From: Alphaproteobacteria bacterium | GTDB taxonomy: Bacteria; Pseudomonadota; Alphaproteobacteria; Sphingomonadales; JAKSBY01 | Assembly (NCBI GenBank): GCA_021774625.1 | Contig: JAJFIV010000012.1 | Coordinates: 57,103 to 121,102, forward strand | Direction of reading: 5' to 3' | Length of the DNA stretch: 64,000 nt | Shown: piece after piece, positions 19,888 to 29,604 of the stretch | Layout: each line of letters begins with the position of its first letter | How positions within the stretch are numbered: position 1 is the first letter of the stretch | Notes under the pieces: generated by a model | What the model saw: only the letters and a program-made list of their open reading frames with translations | The model's database searches: none | What the model was told of the DNA's origin: nothing | Program-made: the position numbers and the translations under genes

Positions 19888-20615
19888 CCTGGCGTCATAG
19901 CCTTCTCATCCTGATTCCGCTGGCAGGTGTCATCGGCGTGTTCGCAATGCCGCCAATCTCTCAGGAACCGGCTTATCATCTGTTTGCGGACACGCGTGAC
20001 TTGGCGGGGATTCCCAATATTGGCAATGTATTGTCGAACGGAGCTTTCCTGATTGCCGGTTTAATCGGCCTTCATTATCTGCGGCGGCATGGCCGCTTCC
20101 GTGACTGTCCCGCCTGGTGGGTCTTTTTTATCGGAGTTGCGGTGATCACTTTCGGGTCCGGCTATTATCACTGGCAGCCCGGCAACGGGACCCTGGTCTG
20201 GGACCGGCTTTCCATGACCATTGCCTTTACTGCCGTCACCGCGGCTTTCATTGCTGATTATGTTTTGAAACGATTAGGATCGCCGCTCCTGTTTCTGCTC
20301 GTGCCCCTGGGTGCGGGAAGTGTCTGGTACTGGCATCTCTTCAATGACCTGCGGGCTTATTTTGCCATTCAGGGCATGGTTTTTCTGACTCTGCTGACGG
20401 TTCTTTTTCTCTTTGGCCCGAAAGGCAGGGAGCGGGGGTTTATCCTGCTGGCACTCGGCTCTTATGCTTTTGCTTTTCTCTTCGAACAATCTGACGGATT
20501 TGTCTTTGGTCTGACCGGCGGCACAATCAGCGGTCATAGTATCAAACATCTTTTTGCCGGTCTGGCGCCCTATTGGCTGTTTCGCTTGTTATCTTCCAGG
20601 ACTGGCACGCGCTGA
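19884..20615 (+). CDS. Ceramidase/alkaline phytoceramidase-like integral membrane protein
   Basis: 243-aa polytopic membrane protein with about seven hydrophobic segments. The motifs GIPNIGNVLSNGAFLIAGL, FGSGYYHWQPGNGTLVWDRL and GHSIKHLFAGLAPYWLF carry the Ser, His and Asp residues typical of the CREST/alkaline ceramidase superfamily, whose active site uses zinc. Whether it hydrolyses ceramide or another lipid amide is unknown. The GTG start overlaps the upstream dehydrogenase stop (GTGA), so the two are coupled. Confidence 0.82.
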   Translation: MTWRHSLLILIPLAGVIGVFAMPPISQEPAYHLFADTRDLAGIPNIGNVLSNGAFLIAGLIGLHYLRRHGRFRDCPAWWVFFIGVAVITFGSGYYHWQPGNGTLVWDRLSMTIAFTAVTAAFIADYVLKRLGSPLLFLLVPLGAGSVWYWHLFNDLRAYFAIQGMVFLTLLTVLFLFGPKGRERGFILLALGSYAFAFLFEQSDGFVFGLTGGTISGHSIKHLFAGLAPYWLFRLLSSRTGTR

Positions 20616-20679
20616 CGGAACAAAAGCCTTGTTGCCGCGTTCTCCCTTCATAATAACTTGCATAATGGGAATCAGGCAG

Positions 20680-21120
20680 ATGGATATCTATGACCGGCTA
20701 ACGAAAGATCATGACCGGCAGCGGGAATTGCTGCGCAAAATCTCTGAAACCGAGGGCGACAGTGAAAATCGGCGGCGGCTGTTTGCGGCTTTAAAAGAGG
20801 AAGCGGATTCCCATGCGGCGGCGGAAGAGCAGACCTTTTACGCTGCGCTGATCGAAAAACCGGACGGTCAGGAGAAAGCCCGCCATAGCATCGCTGAACA
20901 TAAGGATGCCAATGATCTGCTGGAGGAACTGGATGAACTCGATATGGGTAGCGGTGGCTGGCTGCAGAAACTCAAAAAACTGCGCCATGAACTGGAGCAT
21001 CATGTGAAGGAGGAAGAAGAAGAGGTCTTTCCTCTTGCGAAGACTCTCATTGACGAAAGCCGGGCCCAAGACCTGGCCAAAAAATTCGAAGCCCGCAAGC
21101 GTCTGGAAAAATCGACCTAA
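20680..21120 (+). CDS. Hemerythrin HHE domain protein
   Basis: 146-aa four-helix protein with spaced His/Glu ligands of a non-heme di-iron centre: TKDHDRQRELL, HAAAEEQTFY, HSIAEHKDAND and ELEHHVKEEEEEVFPLA. Family members bind O2 or NO or sense iron and redox state. I start at the ATG at 20680 (MDIYDRLTKDH); the ATG at 20665 in the same frame adds only five residues, and the track start lies inside the previous gene. Confidence 0.9.
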   Translation: MDIYDRLTKDHDRQRELLRKISETEGDSENRRRLFAALKEEADSHAAAEEQTFYAALIEKPDGQEKARHSIAEHKDANDLLEELDELDMGSGGWLQKLKKLRHELEHHVKEEEEEVFPLAKTLIDESRAQDLAKKFEARKRLEKST

Positions 21121-21280
21121 ACAGGGACTTCTCGCTTCTGGCCTGGATTTCCATAGGCTTGATGGAGGATCGCAATCCCTTGTTGTTCCAGAATATCATT
21201 CTTCTGTTGAACAATATCTTCGGGGTTTACCGCTGGCTGATCAGAAGGCAGGAAAGCTGAATTTTCCGGCATTTCTGCGC

Positions 21281-21308
21281 TTGACAGCGCATCGCCAATC
21301 CCTATAGT
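21281..21308 (+). promoter_or_regulatory. Probable rpsD promoter
   Basis: TTGACA at 21281 and TATAGT at 21303 are separated by 16 bp, a near-consensus sigma70-type promoter about 115 bp before the rpsD start. The remaining upstream gap (21121-21280) holds no gene I can support. Confidence 0.7.
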
Positions 21309-21323
21309 GCGCGCTTCACGAAT

Positions 21324-21345
21324 GGGCGGAATGCGATTTCCGCCC
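21324..21345 (+). other. Hairpin in the rpsD 5' leader
   Basis: GGGCGGAAtgcgaTTTCCGCCC folds into a strong stem of eight or nine pairs just downstream of the predicted transcription start and 80 bp before the rpsD ATG. S4 is an autoregulatory ribosomal protein in other bacteria, so a regulatory leader is possible; that role is inferred only. Confidence 0.55.
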
Positions 21346-21424
21346 GCGCGGGCTGTTTGAAAATTCAGCTGTCTGAAAATTCAATCGGGCCCGTGGCGCA
21401 ATAACTCATAGAAAGCGATTCGAC

Positions 21425-22036
21425 ATGTCGAAAAGAATTGAAGCCAAGTATAAAATTGACCGCCGGATGGGCGAGAATATCTGGGGCCGCCCCAAAAGCC
21501 CCGTGAACAAGCGCGAATATGGCCCCGGCCAGCACGGGCAGCGCCGCAAAAGCAAACTTTCCGATTTCGGGATTCAGCTGCGCGCCAAACAGAAGCTCAA
21601 AGGTTATTACGGCAATATCACGGAAAAACAGTTCCGCAAGATTTATCATGAAGCCGTCCGCCTCCGCCAGGAAACCGGCAGTGCGCTGATCGGTCTTCTG
21701 GAACGCCGCCTGGATGCGGTGGTTTACCGGGCAAAGTTTGTGCCCACCGTTTTTGCCGCCCGTCAGTTTGTCAATCACGGCCATGTGACGGTGAACGGCA
21801 AGCGGGTGAATATCCCGAGCTATCGGGTGAGCGAAGGCGATGTCATTGAAGTTCGTGAAAAAGGCCGCGGCATTCCCATGCTGATGGAGGCCATGCAGAG
21901 CCCTGAGCGGGATATTCCGGAATATATCAGCCTGGACGGCTATAAAGCGACCTTTGTCCGGTCGCCAACTCTGGACGAAGTGCCTTATCCGGTCCGCATG
22001 GAACCCAACCTTGTGATTGAATTTTACTCGCGGTAA
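21425..22036 (+). CDS. rpsD: 30S ribosomal protein S4
   Basis: Primary 16S rRNA-binding protein nucleating assembly of the 30S body. The 203-aa sequence begins [21 protein letters not shown]. It has the S4 RNA-binding domain [30 protein letters not shown] near residues 95-125 and ends [10 protein letters not shown]. It is expressed from its own promoter, away from the alpha operon, as is usual in Alphaproteobacteria, and is followed by an intrinsic terminator. Confidence 0.98.
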   Translation: MSKRIEAKYKIDRRMGENIWGRPKSPVNKREYGPGQHGQRRKSKLSDFGIQLRAKQKLKGYYGNITEKQFRKIYHEAVRLRQETGSALIGLLERRLDAVVYRAKFVPTVFAARQFVNHGHVTVNGKRVNIPSYRVSEGDVIEVREKGRGIPMLMEAMQSPERDIPEYISLDGYKATFVRSPTLDEVPYPVRMEPNLVIEFYSR

Positions 22037-22059
22037 ATTCCGAACCATTCAGTTTCTGA

Positions 22060-22087
22060 AAAGCCGCGGTTTTCCGCGGCTTTTTTA
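22060..22087 (+). terminator. Intrinsic terminator after rpsD
   Basis: AAGCCGCGGttttCCGCGGCTTTTTT: a GC-rich stem with a four-base loop followed by a T run, 24 bp after the rpsD stop. Confidence 0.9.
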
Positions 22088-22103
22088 TTGCAGGAGCGAT
22101 GTT

Positions 22104-22625
22104 ATGATCATCAGACCGGCTCTCGAGAAAGATCATACCGAACTGTCCCGCATTATGCGGCAATCCATCCGTTTGGGCTGCCGCAAAGCCTATGGGGGTG
22201 AAGTGGTCGATGCCTGGACGGACGAAGCCAACACGGTGTTTGAATTCACCATCCCCGAGCGTACCTTTGCCGGGGAGCGGGCGGGAAAATTGCTCGGATT
22301 CTGTTCCTGGGTGACGCAGGCGGATGATGCCGCTGTTCCTGAGCCGCGTGATACGCCCATTGATCCGGCCACCGGCTATGCCCGCATTAACCGCATGTTT
22401 CTGCTGCCGGACGCCTTCGGTACAGGTTTGGCCCGGTCCCTGCTGCAGACAACGGAAGACGCCGCCCGCAAAGATGGATTTTGCCGTTTCGTGCTCTGGT
22501 CGAGCCTCAATGCGCTTCGTTTTTACAAGGCCGCCGGTTATCGGGAAAGGGAAGAGGAAATCGTTCCGGTCACAAAAAATTATCGGATTCCGATTATTAA
22601 AATGAGCAAAGAAGCCGGATTCTGA
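22104..22625 (+). CDS. GNAT family N-acetyltransferase
   Basis: 173-aa acetyltransferase starting MIIRPALEKDHTELSRIMRQ with CAGGAG just upstream; the track start lies inside rpsD. The core has ARINRMFLLPDAFGTGLARSLL, a divergent acetyl-CoA loop, and the C-terminal LWSSLNALRFYKAAGYRE typical of GNATs. Substrate unknown. Confidence 0.88.
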   Translation: MIIRPALEKDHTELSRIMRQSIRLGCRKAYGGEVVDAWTDEANTVFEFTIPERTFAGERAGKLLGFCSWVTQADDAAVPEPRDTPIDPATGYARINRMFLLPDAFGTGLARSLLQTTEDAARKDGFCRFVLWSSLNALRFYKAAGYREREEEIVPVTKNYRIPIIKMSKEAGF

Positions 22626-22690
22626 TCCTGGCCATTCAGAAAATCGAAAGTTTTTACCGCTAAGCTGCCTTCATAAACCGGAGAGCAGCC

Positions 22691-23245
22691 ATGAAACCGG
22701 TATGGACGGTCGCGTTTGCGATGTTTTCCTTGCTGACCACGCCATTTGGCGCTGGCCAGGCGGGAGAAGACGGTCCCGAAAATCCCGCTGGATATCAGAT
22801 CAAATTCACCGAGGCCCTGACCCTTCTAGAAAGCGACCGGATTGAGGATATCGACCGTGCGCTCGGGCTTTTGGAACGCGCCGCCAGGGAAGGCGCGCCG
22901 ATCCACGTCATTCTCGGCGATCTCTACAGCCGCGGCACCCGGGCGCCGCGGGACTTTCAGAAGGCCGCCCGGTGGTATCTGATTGCCGCTGAAAGCGGCG
23001 ATGGTATCGGCCAGCTTGAAATGGGCAAGCTTTATCTGGATGGCCGGGGCGTCGCCATTAACCTTGTCATGTCTATTCTTTATCTTGAACTCGCCCGCGG
23101 GCGTATCCGGGATGCCGGGCTGAAACGGGAAGCGGAAAAACACCTCGCCCGCGCCAAGCGTCATGCCTCCCTCGAAGACTGGCGGGAAGTCAAAAAGCGC
23201 CTCGACACATGGCGGCCCAAACCGCTCAGCGAACTTTTAAATTAG
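22691..23245 (+). CDS. Secreted Sel1/TPR-like repeat protein
   Basis: 184-aa protein with a signal peptide (MKPVWTVAFAMFSLLTTPFG, then AGQAGEDG). The body contains Sel1-type repeat units: ILGDLYSRGTRAPRDFQKAARWYLIAA and LEMGKLYLDGRGVAINLVMSILYLELA. Such repeats form alpha-solenoids for protein contacts in the periplasm. No catalytic motif is visible. Downstream, 23246-23373 shows no gene. Confidence 0.85.
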   Translation: MKPVWTVAFAMFSLLTTPFGAGQAGEDGPENPAGYQIKFTEALTLLESDRIEDIDRALGLLERAAREGAPIHVILGDLYSRGTRAPRDFQKAARWYLIAAESGDGIGQLEMGKLYLDGRGVAINLVMSILYLELARGRIRDAGLKREAEKHLARAKRHASLEDWREVKKRLDTWRPKPLSELLN

Positions 23246-23373
23246 AGGCTTGACCCTACTTCAGTTCCACCTCGCTAGTCATGTGAGTCACATAAGAACA
23301 AAAACGGAACATCTTGTTGCTTCCGGGGATGGAATCCGTTATCTTCAGAAGACAAATATAAAAGGAGCCTACC

Positions 23374-23733
23374 GTGAGTGAGGAAAATAACTGCCATGAC
23401 CGATGCATCAATTATATCGAATTTAATGTCGCCGACGTGGCCCGGGCGAAGGATTTTTACGGCCGGGCATTCGGCTGGACCTATACGGATTACGGCCCGG
23501 ACTATTGCTCATTTTCCGACGGCCATATGACGGGCGGTTTCACGGCTCTGGGCCCGGTCAGGCCCGGCGGGCCGCTGGTGGTGCTGTATGGCGAGAACCT
23601 GGCGGAAATCCAGGCGGGGATTGAGGCGGCGGGCGGCGTCATTGTGAAGCCGGTCTTTGATTTTCCCGGCGGCCGGCGTTTCCATTTTACCGACCCGGAT
23701 GGTTACGAACTTGCCGTCTGGACAGCGGCTTAG
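23374..23733 (+). CDS. VOC family (glyoxalase-like) protein
   Basis: 119-aa protein with paired beta-alpha-beta modules: an N-terminal NYIEFNVADVARAKDFYGRAFGW and a C-terminal FDFPGGRRFHFTDPDGYELAVW. These are signatures of the vicinal oxygen chelate superfamily, the type often annotated as glyoxalase/bleomycin resistance. The GTG start has AAAGGAG eight bases upstream. Function beyond the fold is unknown. Confidence 0.9.
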   Translation: MSEENNCHDRCINYIEFNVADVARAKDFYGRAFGWTYTDYGPDYCSFSDGHMTGGFTALGPVRPGGPLVVLYGENLAEIQAGIEAAGGVIVKPVFDFPGGRRFHFTDPDGYELAVWTAA

Positions 23734-23799
23734 GCGTTGCAGTCCCGCTGCTAAACTTGTGACTTGATTGCGCGCCCGTTCTATTCCACACTGTGTCCA

Positions 23800-25789
<1,990 letters not shown>

Positions 25790-25810
25790 GGTAATGGTAT
25801 GGGCGTCCCA

Positions 25811-25834
25811 TAATTAAGTATACCGTCCCCGGAA
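25811..25834. repeat. RAYT-type terminal repeat, copy A
   Basis: AATTAAGTATACCGTCCCCGGAA, found just after thiC. About 20 of 23 bases match in inverted orientation the repeat at 26358-26380, and the core TAAGTATACCGTCCCC recurs beside the RAYT remnant at 63.3 kb. It is preceded by a small hairpin TATGGGcgtCCCATA. Confidence 0.7.
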
Positions 25835-25871
25835 CCGAAACTAATGTGCCGACGAAAAAAGGGTATTTGTT

Positions 25872-26342
25872 ATGCTAATTCGAATAGCTGCTATTTTTCT
25901 AACCACTATCATCTCAATAAACATACACTCTACCGTATACGCCAAGGACGAAGAAACCAATCTTGGCCGTTTGATGTGGTCGGCATTTTCTTGTGCAACT
26001 TATGCCGAACTTTCCGGAAGCAAAGATGAACAGGCGCGTCTCTTCCTAATTGGTTACAACGCAGGGAAGGCATTTCTAGAAGGTGTAAAAAATGGGACTA
26101 TTTCTGAAGCCCAGGCGCAAAAAGCGCCCATCGGCGTTTTGATGAATCTCGGCGGGCCAAGCATCGACTTCATGGTCGGAGCGATTTTCAAAAGTTCAAG
26201 CAACAACGCCTACGATAGTGTCGTGAAAAAAAACGAATATGGCGTACTGCTTGAACCATCCAAGTGGGTCACGGACGACAAGCTCAAAAATGCTAGAGCG
26301 GAGAACAAGTATCATAATTCGAATTGCGAATTGATCCAATAA
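25872..26342 (+). CDS. Hypothetical secreted protein, AT-rich
   Basis: 156-aa ORF not recognised. It has a clear signal peptide (MLIRIAAIFLTTIISINIHS, then TVYA). The mature part includes MWSAFSCATYAELSG, FLIGYNAGKAFLEGV and APIGVLMNLGGPSIDFMVG and ends in NSNCELIQ, with two Cys that could form a disulfide. Base composition is clearly more AT-rich than thiC or the arylamine transferase gene. It lies between two inverted RAYT-type repeats, which suggests recent acquisition or insertion. AAGGG lies nine bases before the ATG. Confidence 0.7.
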   Translation: MLIRIAAIFLTTIISINIHSTVYAKDEETNLGRLMWSAFSCATYAELSGSKDEQARLFLIGYNAGKAFLEGVKNGTISEAQAQKAPIGVLMNLGGPSIDFMVGAIFKSSSNNAYDSVVKKNEYGVLLEPSKWVTDDKLKNARAENKYHNSNCELIQ

Positions 26343-26357
26343 CCTCGGATTTCGCAA

Positions 26358-26380
26358 TTCCGGTGACAGTTTACTTAATT
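26358..26380. repeat. RAYT-type terminal repeat, copy B
   Basis: TTCCGGTGACAGTTTACTTAATT, the inverted partner of the repeat at 25811-25834 (about three mismatches in 23). Together they bracket the AT-rich orphan gene in a unit of about 570 bp. Confidence 0.68.
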
Positions 26381-26382
26381 CC

Positions 26383-26870
26383 CAACTTTATCTGTCTCAC
26401 GCTCTGTTTTGTGGTATCTGGATATCTGGGGGCAGTACATAATTAATTTGCGTGGATTATGGTGCAGTTTACCAAATGCACTTGATCATTGCTCTTTGGC
26501 AGTGGCAATCATCCCGCCCGGGTTGCGCTGCAACTCAACCTTGGGCGGGTCCCGCACCCCCGTTTCTTATGCAAACCGCCGGCTTCAGGGTCAATAACAG
26601 AGGCGGTCAATTCAGTTTGTTGCCGGCGCCGCCGTCTTTCCAGGTTGAAGATTTTACATAATTCGGGTATACTGAGAGGGTATGCGGAGCCCTGCCGGGC
26701 TCCGTTTTGTGTTTGCTGGCGGCGGCGAAAAACCGGTCGGAAAAAGTCACTGATTCCGCTCCGGATGGATTTGTTAAGTATTTGAATATAAAGCGATACT
26801 TTATGGCATTCGTGGGAAATAATTTTCCGGGTTTCCCGGGTCCGTCTGATGTGTCCTTACGGGGATTGTC
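26383..26870. other. Gene-free region before the arylamine N-acetyltransferase
   Basis: Nearly 500 bp with no protein I can support. The overlapping short plus-strand ORFs lack start signals or known motifs. The region contains an isolated intrinsic terminator (26685-26708) with no recognised upstream gene, so a small RNA or a decayed element is possible. A ribosome-binding-like stretch is absent until the ATG at 26871. Confidence 0.5.
26685..26708 (+). terminator. Intrinsic terminator of an unidentified transcript
   Basis: CGGAGCCCtgccGGGCTCCGTTTT: a perfect eight-pair GC-rich stem, four-base loop and T run. No gene ends shortly upstream on the plus strand. The complement lacks a good T run, so plus-strand use is favoured. 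Confidence 0.75.
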
Positions 26871-27683
26871 ATGAGCCGCTCCGGTCATCCTCTCTTCGAC
26901 CTTGACGCCTATCTGGGGCGCATCGGCCTTGCCGCGCCGCCCCCCGTCAGCGAGGACGGATTGCGCGCCCTGCATCAGGCGCAGGTTTTCACTATCCCGT
27001 TCGAGAATCTGGATATTCATCTCGGCCGGGGCATTGATGTTGCGCCGGGCGCGATTTTCGACAAGCTGGTCCGCCATCCCCGCGGCGGCTATTGTTTTGA
27101 GTTGAACGGGCTTTTGTTTCAGGCGTTGCGGGTCCTCGGCTTTGAGGCCCGCCGGGTGCTGGCGCGGGTTTTTATCGAACCGGGCCAGCCTTCGGGGCGC
27201 ACCCATCTCGCCATTCTTGTCCGCCTTGGCGGCCGCGACTGGCTTTGTGATGCCGGATTTGGCGGCGGCACGCCCCGCCATCCCCTGCCGTTTGAGACGG
27301 ACCGGGTGGCCGCCCAGTTTGATGACCGCTACCGGCTGACCGGCCATCCCCTCGGGATCATGCTGCAGAATGACGCGGGACAGGGCTTTCGGGATTATTA
27401 CTGTTTTACCGATGAGCCGGTGATCGCGGCGGATATCGCGCTTGGCAATCATTACACATCCACCGCCCCCGCCTCGCGCTTTGTTTTGCACCGGACGGCG
27501 GTTCTGCCAAGCGCCGCGGGCCGCCAATCGTTGATCGATTATCAGTTGCTGCTGACCGGGGCGGGAGAAAAACAGCGGCGGGAAATCGCCGGGGGGCAGG
27601 CCTATCTAAATTGCCTGAGAGACATTTTCGGCATTGATCTTGGCGTGACGCCTGATAAGCTGAAGCCCTTACCGACTGCATGA
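26871..27683 (+). CDS. nat: Arylamine N-acetyltransferase
   Basis: 270-aa cytosolic enzyme moving acetyl groups from acetyl-CoA to arylamines or hydrazines. The Cys-His-Asp triad is visible: Cys in RGGYCFELNGL, His in RTHLAILVRL and Asp in LCDAGFGGG. The N-terminal PFENLDIHLG is also diagnostic. Followed after 11 bp by the nitrilase-family gene, probably one transcript. Confidence 0.94.
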   Translation: MSRSGHPLFDLDAYLGRIGLAAPPPVSEDGLRALHQAQVFTIPFENLDIHLGRGIDVAPGAIFDKLVRHPRGGYCFELNGLLFQALRVLGFEARRVLARVFIEPGQPSGRTHLAILVRLGGRDWLCDAGFGGGTPRHPLPFETDRVAAQFDDRYRLTGHPLGIMLQNDAGQGFRDYYCFTDEPVIAADIALGNHYTSTAPASRFVLHRTAVLPSAAGRQSLIDYQLLLTGAGEKQRREIAGGQAYLNCLRDIFGIDLGVTPDKLKPLPTA

Positions 27684-27693
27684 GGTTCTCAAC

Positions 27694-28464
27694 ATGAGAG
27701 TGACCGTCTGCCAGCTGCCCAATGACCAGGACGAGATGGAAAGCGCCTGGCAAAAACTGCTCCATCATACCCGTTCCAAATGCTCCGACTTTGTCCTGCT
27801 GCCGGAAATGCCTTTCTCGCCGTGGCTGGCGGCCTCAAATAAAGTGAGCCCCGCTGACTGGAAAAAATCGGTCAAAAGGCATGAAGAATGGCTGGAACGC
27901 TGCCGCGAATTTGCGCCGGCGACGGTCGTCACCACCTGCCCGGTGATTGCCGGCGGGAAGCGGCTCAACCGCGCCTTTGTCGTGTGTGCCCGCGAAGCGC
28001 CGAAAGTGGTCCATGAAAAATATTATCTGCCCAATGAACCGGGCTTCAGGGAAGCGGACTGGTATGACCGCGGCAATGGAAGCTTCGAGAGTTTCGATGC
28101 CTGCGGTATCCGCGCCGGAGTGATGATCTGTACCGATCTGTGGTTTTTTGAGCATGCCCGCGCCTATGGCAGGGCCGGCATTCATCTGCTGCTTGTGCCG
28201 CGGGCCACGCCTTATGATACGGTGGATAAATGGATGACCGGCGGGCGGGCGGCGGCGGTGGTCTCCGGCGCCTATTGCCTGTCGTCCAATCTTTACAACC
28301 CGCCGGGCGAGGGCGCCAATCTCGGCGGGCTCGGCTTTATTATCGATCCCGATGGCGGCGTAATGGAGGCGACGGCCCCGGACAATCCGTTCTCGACCGT
28401 CGAGATTGATCTGCAGCGGGCCGAACGCGCTAAAAAGACTTATCCCCGTTACGTCCAGGAATAG
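27694..28464 (+). CDS. Carbon-nitrogen hydrolase (nitrilase superfamily)
   Basis: 256-aa hydrolase with the expected Glu-Lys-Cys triad: Glu in VLLPEMPFSPW, Lys in VHEKYYLPNEPGF and Cys in GVMICTDLWFFEHARAYG. The substrate class (amide, nitrile or carbamoyl) cannot be assigned. Its position directly behind the arylamine acetyltransferase hints at shared use in amine or amide metabolism, which is inference. Confidence 0.9.
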   Translation: MRVTVCQLPNDQDEMESAWQKLLHHTRSKCSDFVLLPEMPFSPWLAASNKVSPADWKKSVKRHEEWLERCREFAPATVVTTCPVIAGGKRLNRAFVVCAREAPKVVHEKYYLPNEPGFREADWYDRGNGSFESFDACGIRAGVMICTDLWFFEHARAYGRAGIHLLLVPRATPYDTVDKWMTGGRAAAVVSGAYCLSSNLYNPPGEGANLGGLGFIIDPDGGVMEATAPDNPFSTVEIDLQRAERAKKTYPRYVQE

Positions 28465-28540
28465 CGTCCCGTAAACAGATGGTGATATATCCGCCTGAGG
28501 CCTTCTGCTATGTTTATGGCAGATGATAAAGGAGAAGATG

Positions 28541-29107
28541 ATGGTGCGTTTTTTAGCAATCGCCGGGCTGTTTTTTGGCTCAATTTTGGTCGTTGGTGCA
28601 CAGGAGCCGGAAGAAAAGGTTGATCCCGCACTCAAGGAGCAGGCCGGGCCGATGACGGTCGAGCGGCTCAACGATCTCATTTTCCTGCTGGATGAAAATG
28701 CCGAACGGACGGCCAATAGCTGGGTGTTCAGAATCAACGATCTCCCGCTGACTGTTGTCAGCGACCCTGCGGCCGACAGGATGCGGATGGTGATCGGCAT
28801 TGCTGAGGCAGACAGTTTAACGCCGGAACTTTTGGAGCGCCTGATGCAGGCCAATTTCGATTCCGCCCTTGATGCCCGCTATTCCCTGGCGCAGGACATA
28901 TTATGGTCGACTTATATTCATCCCCTTTCCAGCCTGACAACGGATGAATTCATCTCCGGCCTGACCCAGACCATGAATCTCGCCCTGACCTACGGGACAT
29001 CTTACTCCTCAGGCCTGTTCACGTTCGGTGGCGGTGACAGCGGGGATATTATCCAGCGGGAAGAACTCAACCGTCTGCTGAAGGGAAATCCTGGTCAGCC
29101 AACATAA
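28541..29107 (+). CDS. Hypothetical secreted protein
   Basis: Not recognised. 188 aa with a signal peptide (MVRFLAIAGLFFGSILVVGAQ). The body looks like a small alpha/beta domain: TVERLNDLIFLLDENAERTA, a beta stretch around PLTVVSDPAADRMRMVIGIA and a C-terminal YSSGLFTFGGGDSGD. The run from MTPELLERLMQ-like helix to LSSLTTDEF resembles small type III secretion chaperone-like folds only loosely. AAGGAG six bases before the ATG at 28541 favours this start over the ATGs at 28523 and 28538. Confidence 0.72.
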   Translation: MVRFLAIAGLFFGSILVVGAQEPEEKVDPALKEQAGPMTVERLNDLIFLLDENAERTANSWVFRINDLPLTVVSDPAADRMRMVIGIAEADSLTPELLERLMQANFDSALDARYSLAQDILWSTYIHPLSSLTTDEFISGLTQTMNLALTYGTSYSSGLFTFGGGDSGDIIQREELNRLLKGNPGQPT

Positions 29108-29264
29108 AAACAACTAACAATTGAATTATAAATATTTATTTCAATTATTAGTTCAATATATAAACTTTGTTCTCATTAATACTATTTTATCTCACTTTAA
29201 ATTAAAATAATCCCAATAATTATTTATAGAGTTGTTTCAATTGCTGTAAGTGCAAGGGGTTAAT

Positions 29265-29558
29265 ATGATGAATATTCAACTATTAGCTCGCTTGGGGGTT
29301 CGCGAAAAGATTTATTTTGGTTTTGGCGGTGTATTGCTTCTGGCTGTTGCCGCTACCATATTTGCAATTATCGAGATTTCGACATTATCGGAAGATTTCG
29401 ACCGTTATACTGATCTGGCGCAGGACGCCCTGTTGGCATCCGAAATCAATGCCGACATGGCAAAGACGCAGATGAATTGCAATTACGCTATGTCCCCGGA
29501 ATTCCGGAATTCCGGAATTACCACGCTGGGCATTTATTCCTCCCTTGATTGTATTTAG
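29265..29558 (+). pseudogene. Truncated methyl-accepting chemotaxis protein, N-terminal fragment
   Basis: The 97-aa ORF begins MMNIQLLARLGVREKIYFGF, then a TM helix (GGVLLLAVAATIFAIIEIST) and the start of a sensor helix (DLAQDALLASEINADMAKTQMN). This is the usual N-terminus of a chemoreceptor, which would continue for 400 or more residues. The frame then meets GTCCCCGGAATTCCGGAATTCC and a short unrelated tail before TAG. No HAMP or signalling domain follows. AAGGGG precedes the ATG. The upstream gap 29108-29264 is strongly AT-rich. Confidence 0.72.
29492..29520. repeat. CCGGAATT tandem repeat at the chemoreceptor break point
   Basis: GTCCCCGGAATTCCGGAATTCCGGAATTA: three CCGGAATT units in tandem exactly where homology to chemoreceptors is lost. 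The GTCCCCGGAA start resembles the inner part of the RAYT-type repeats at 25.8 and 63.3 kb. Confidence 0.6.
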
Positions 29559-29604
29559 TAATTGAATACTGCTAATTATTGACACGAATTTAGCTGCAAT
29601 AACG

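Noticed and set aside
26409-26785. Overlapping short ORFs (62-98 aa)
   Set aside because: Overlapping frames without ribosome-binding sites or known motifs, crossed by an intrinsic terminator.
27835-28854. 339-aa minus-strand ORF
   Set aside because: Spans the nitrilase gene and the next gene antisense; no recognisable motif.
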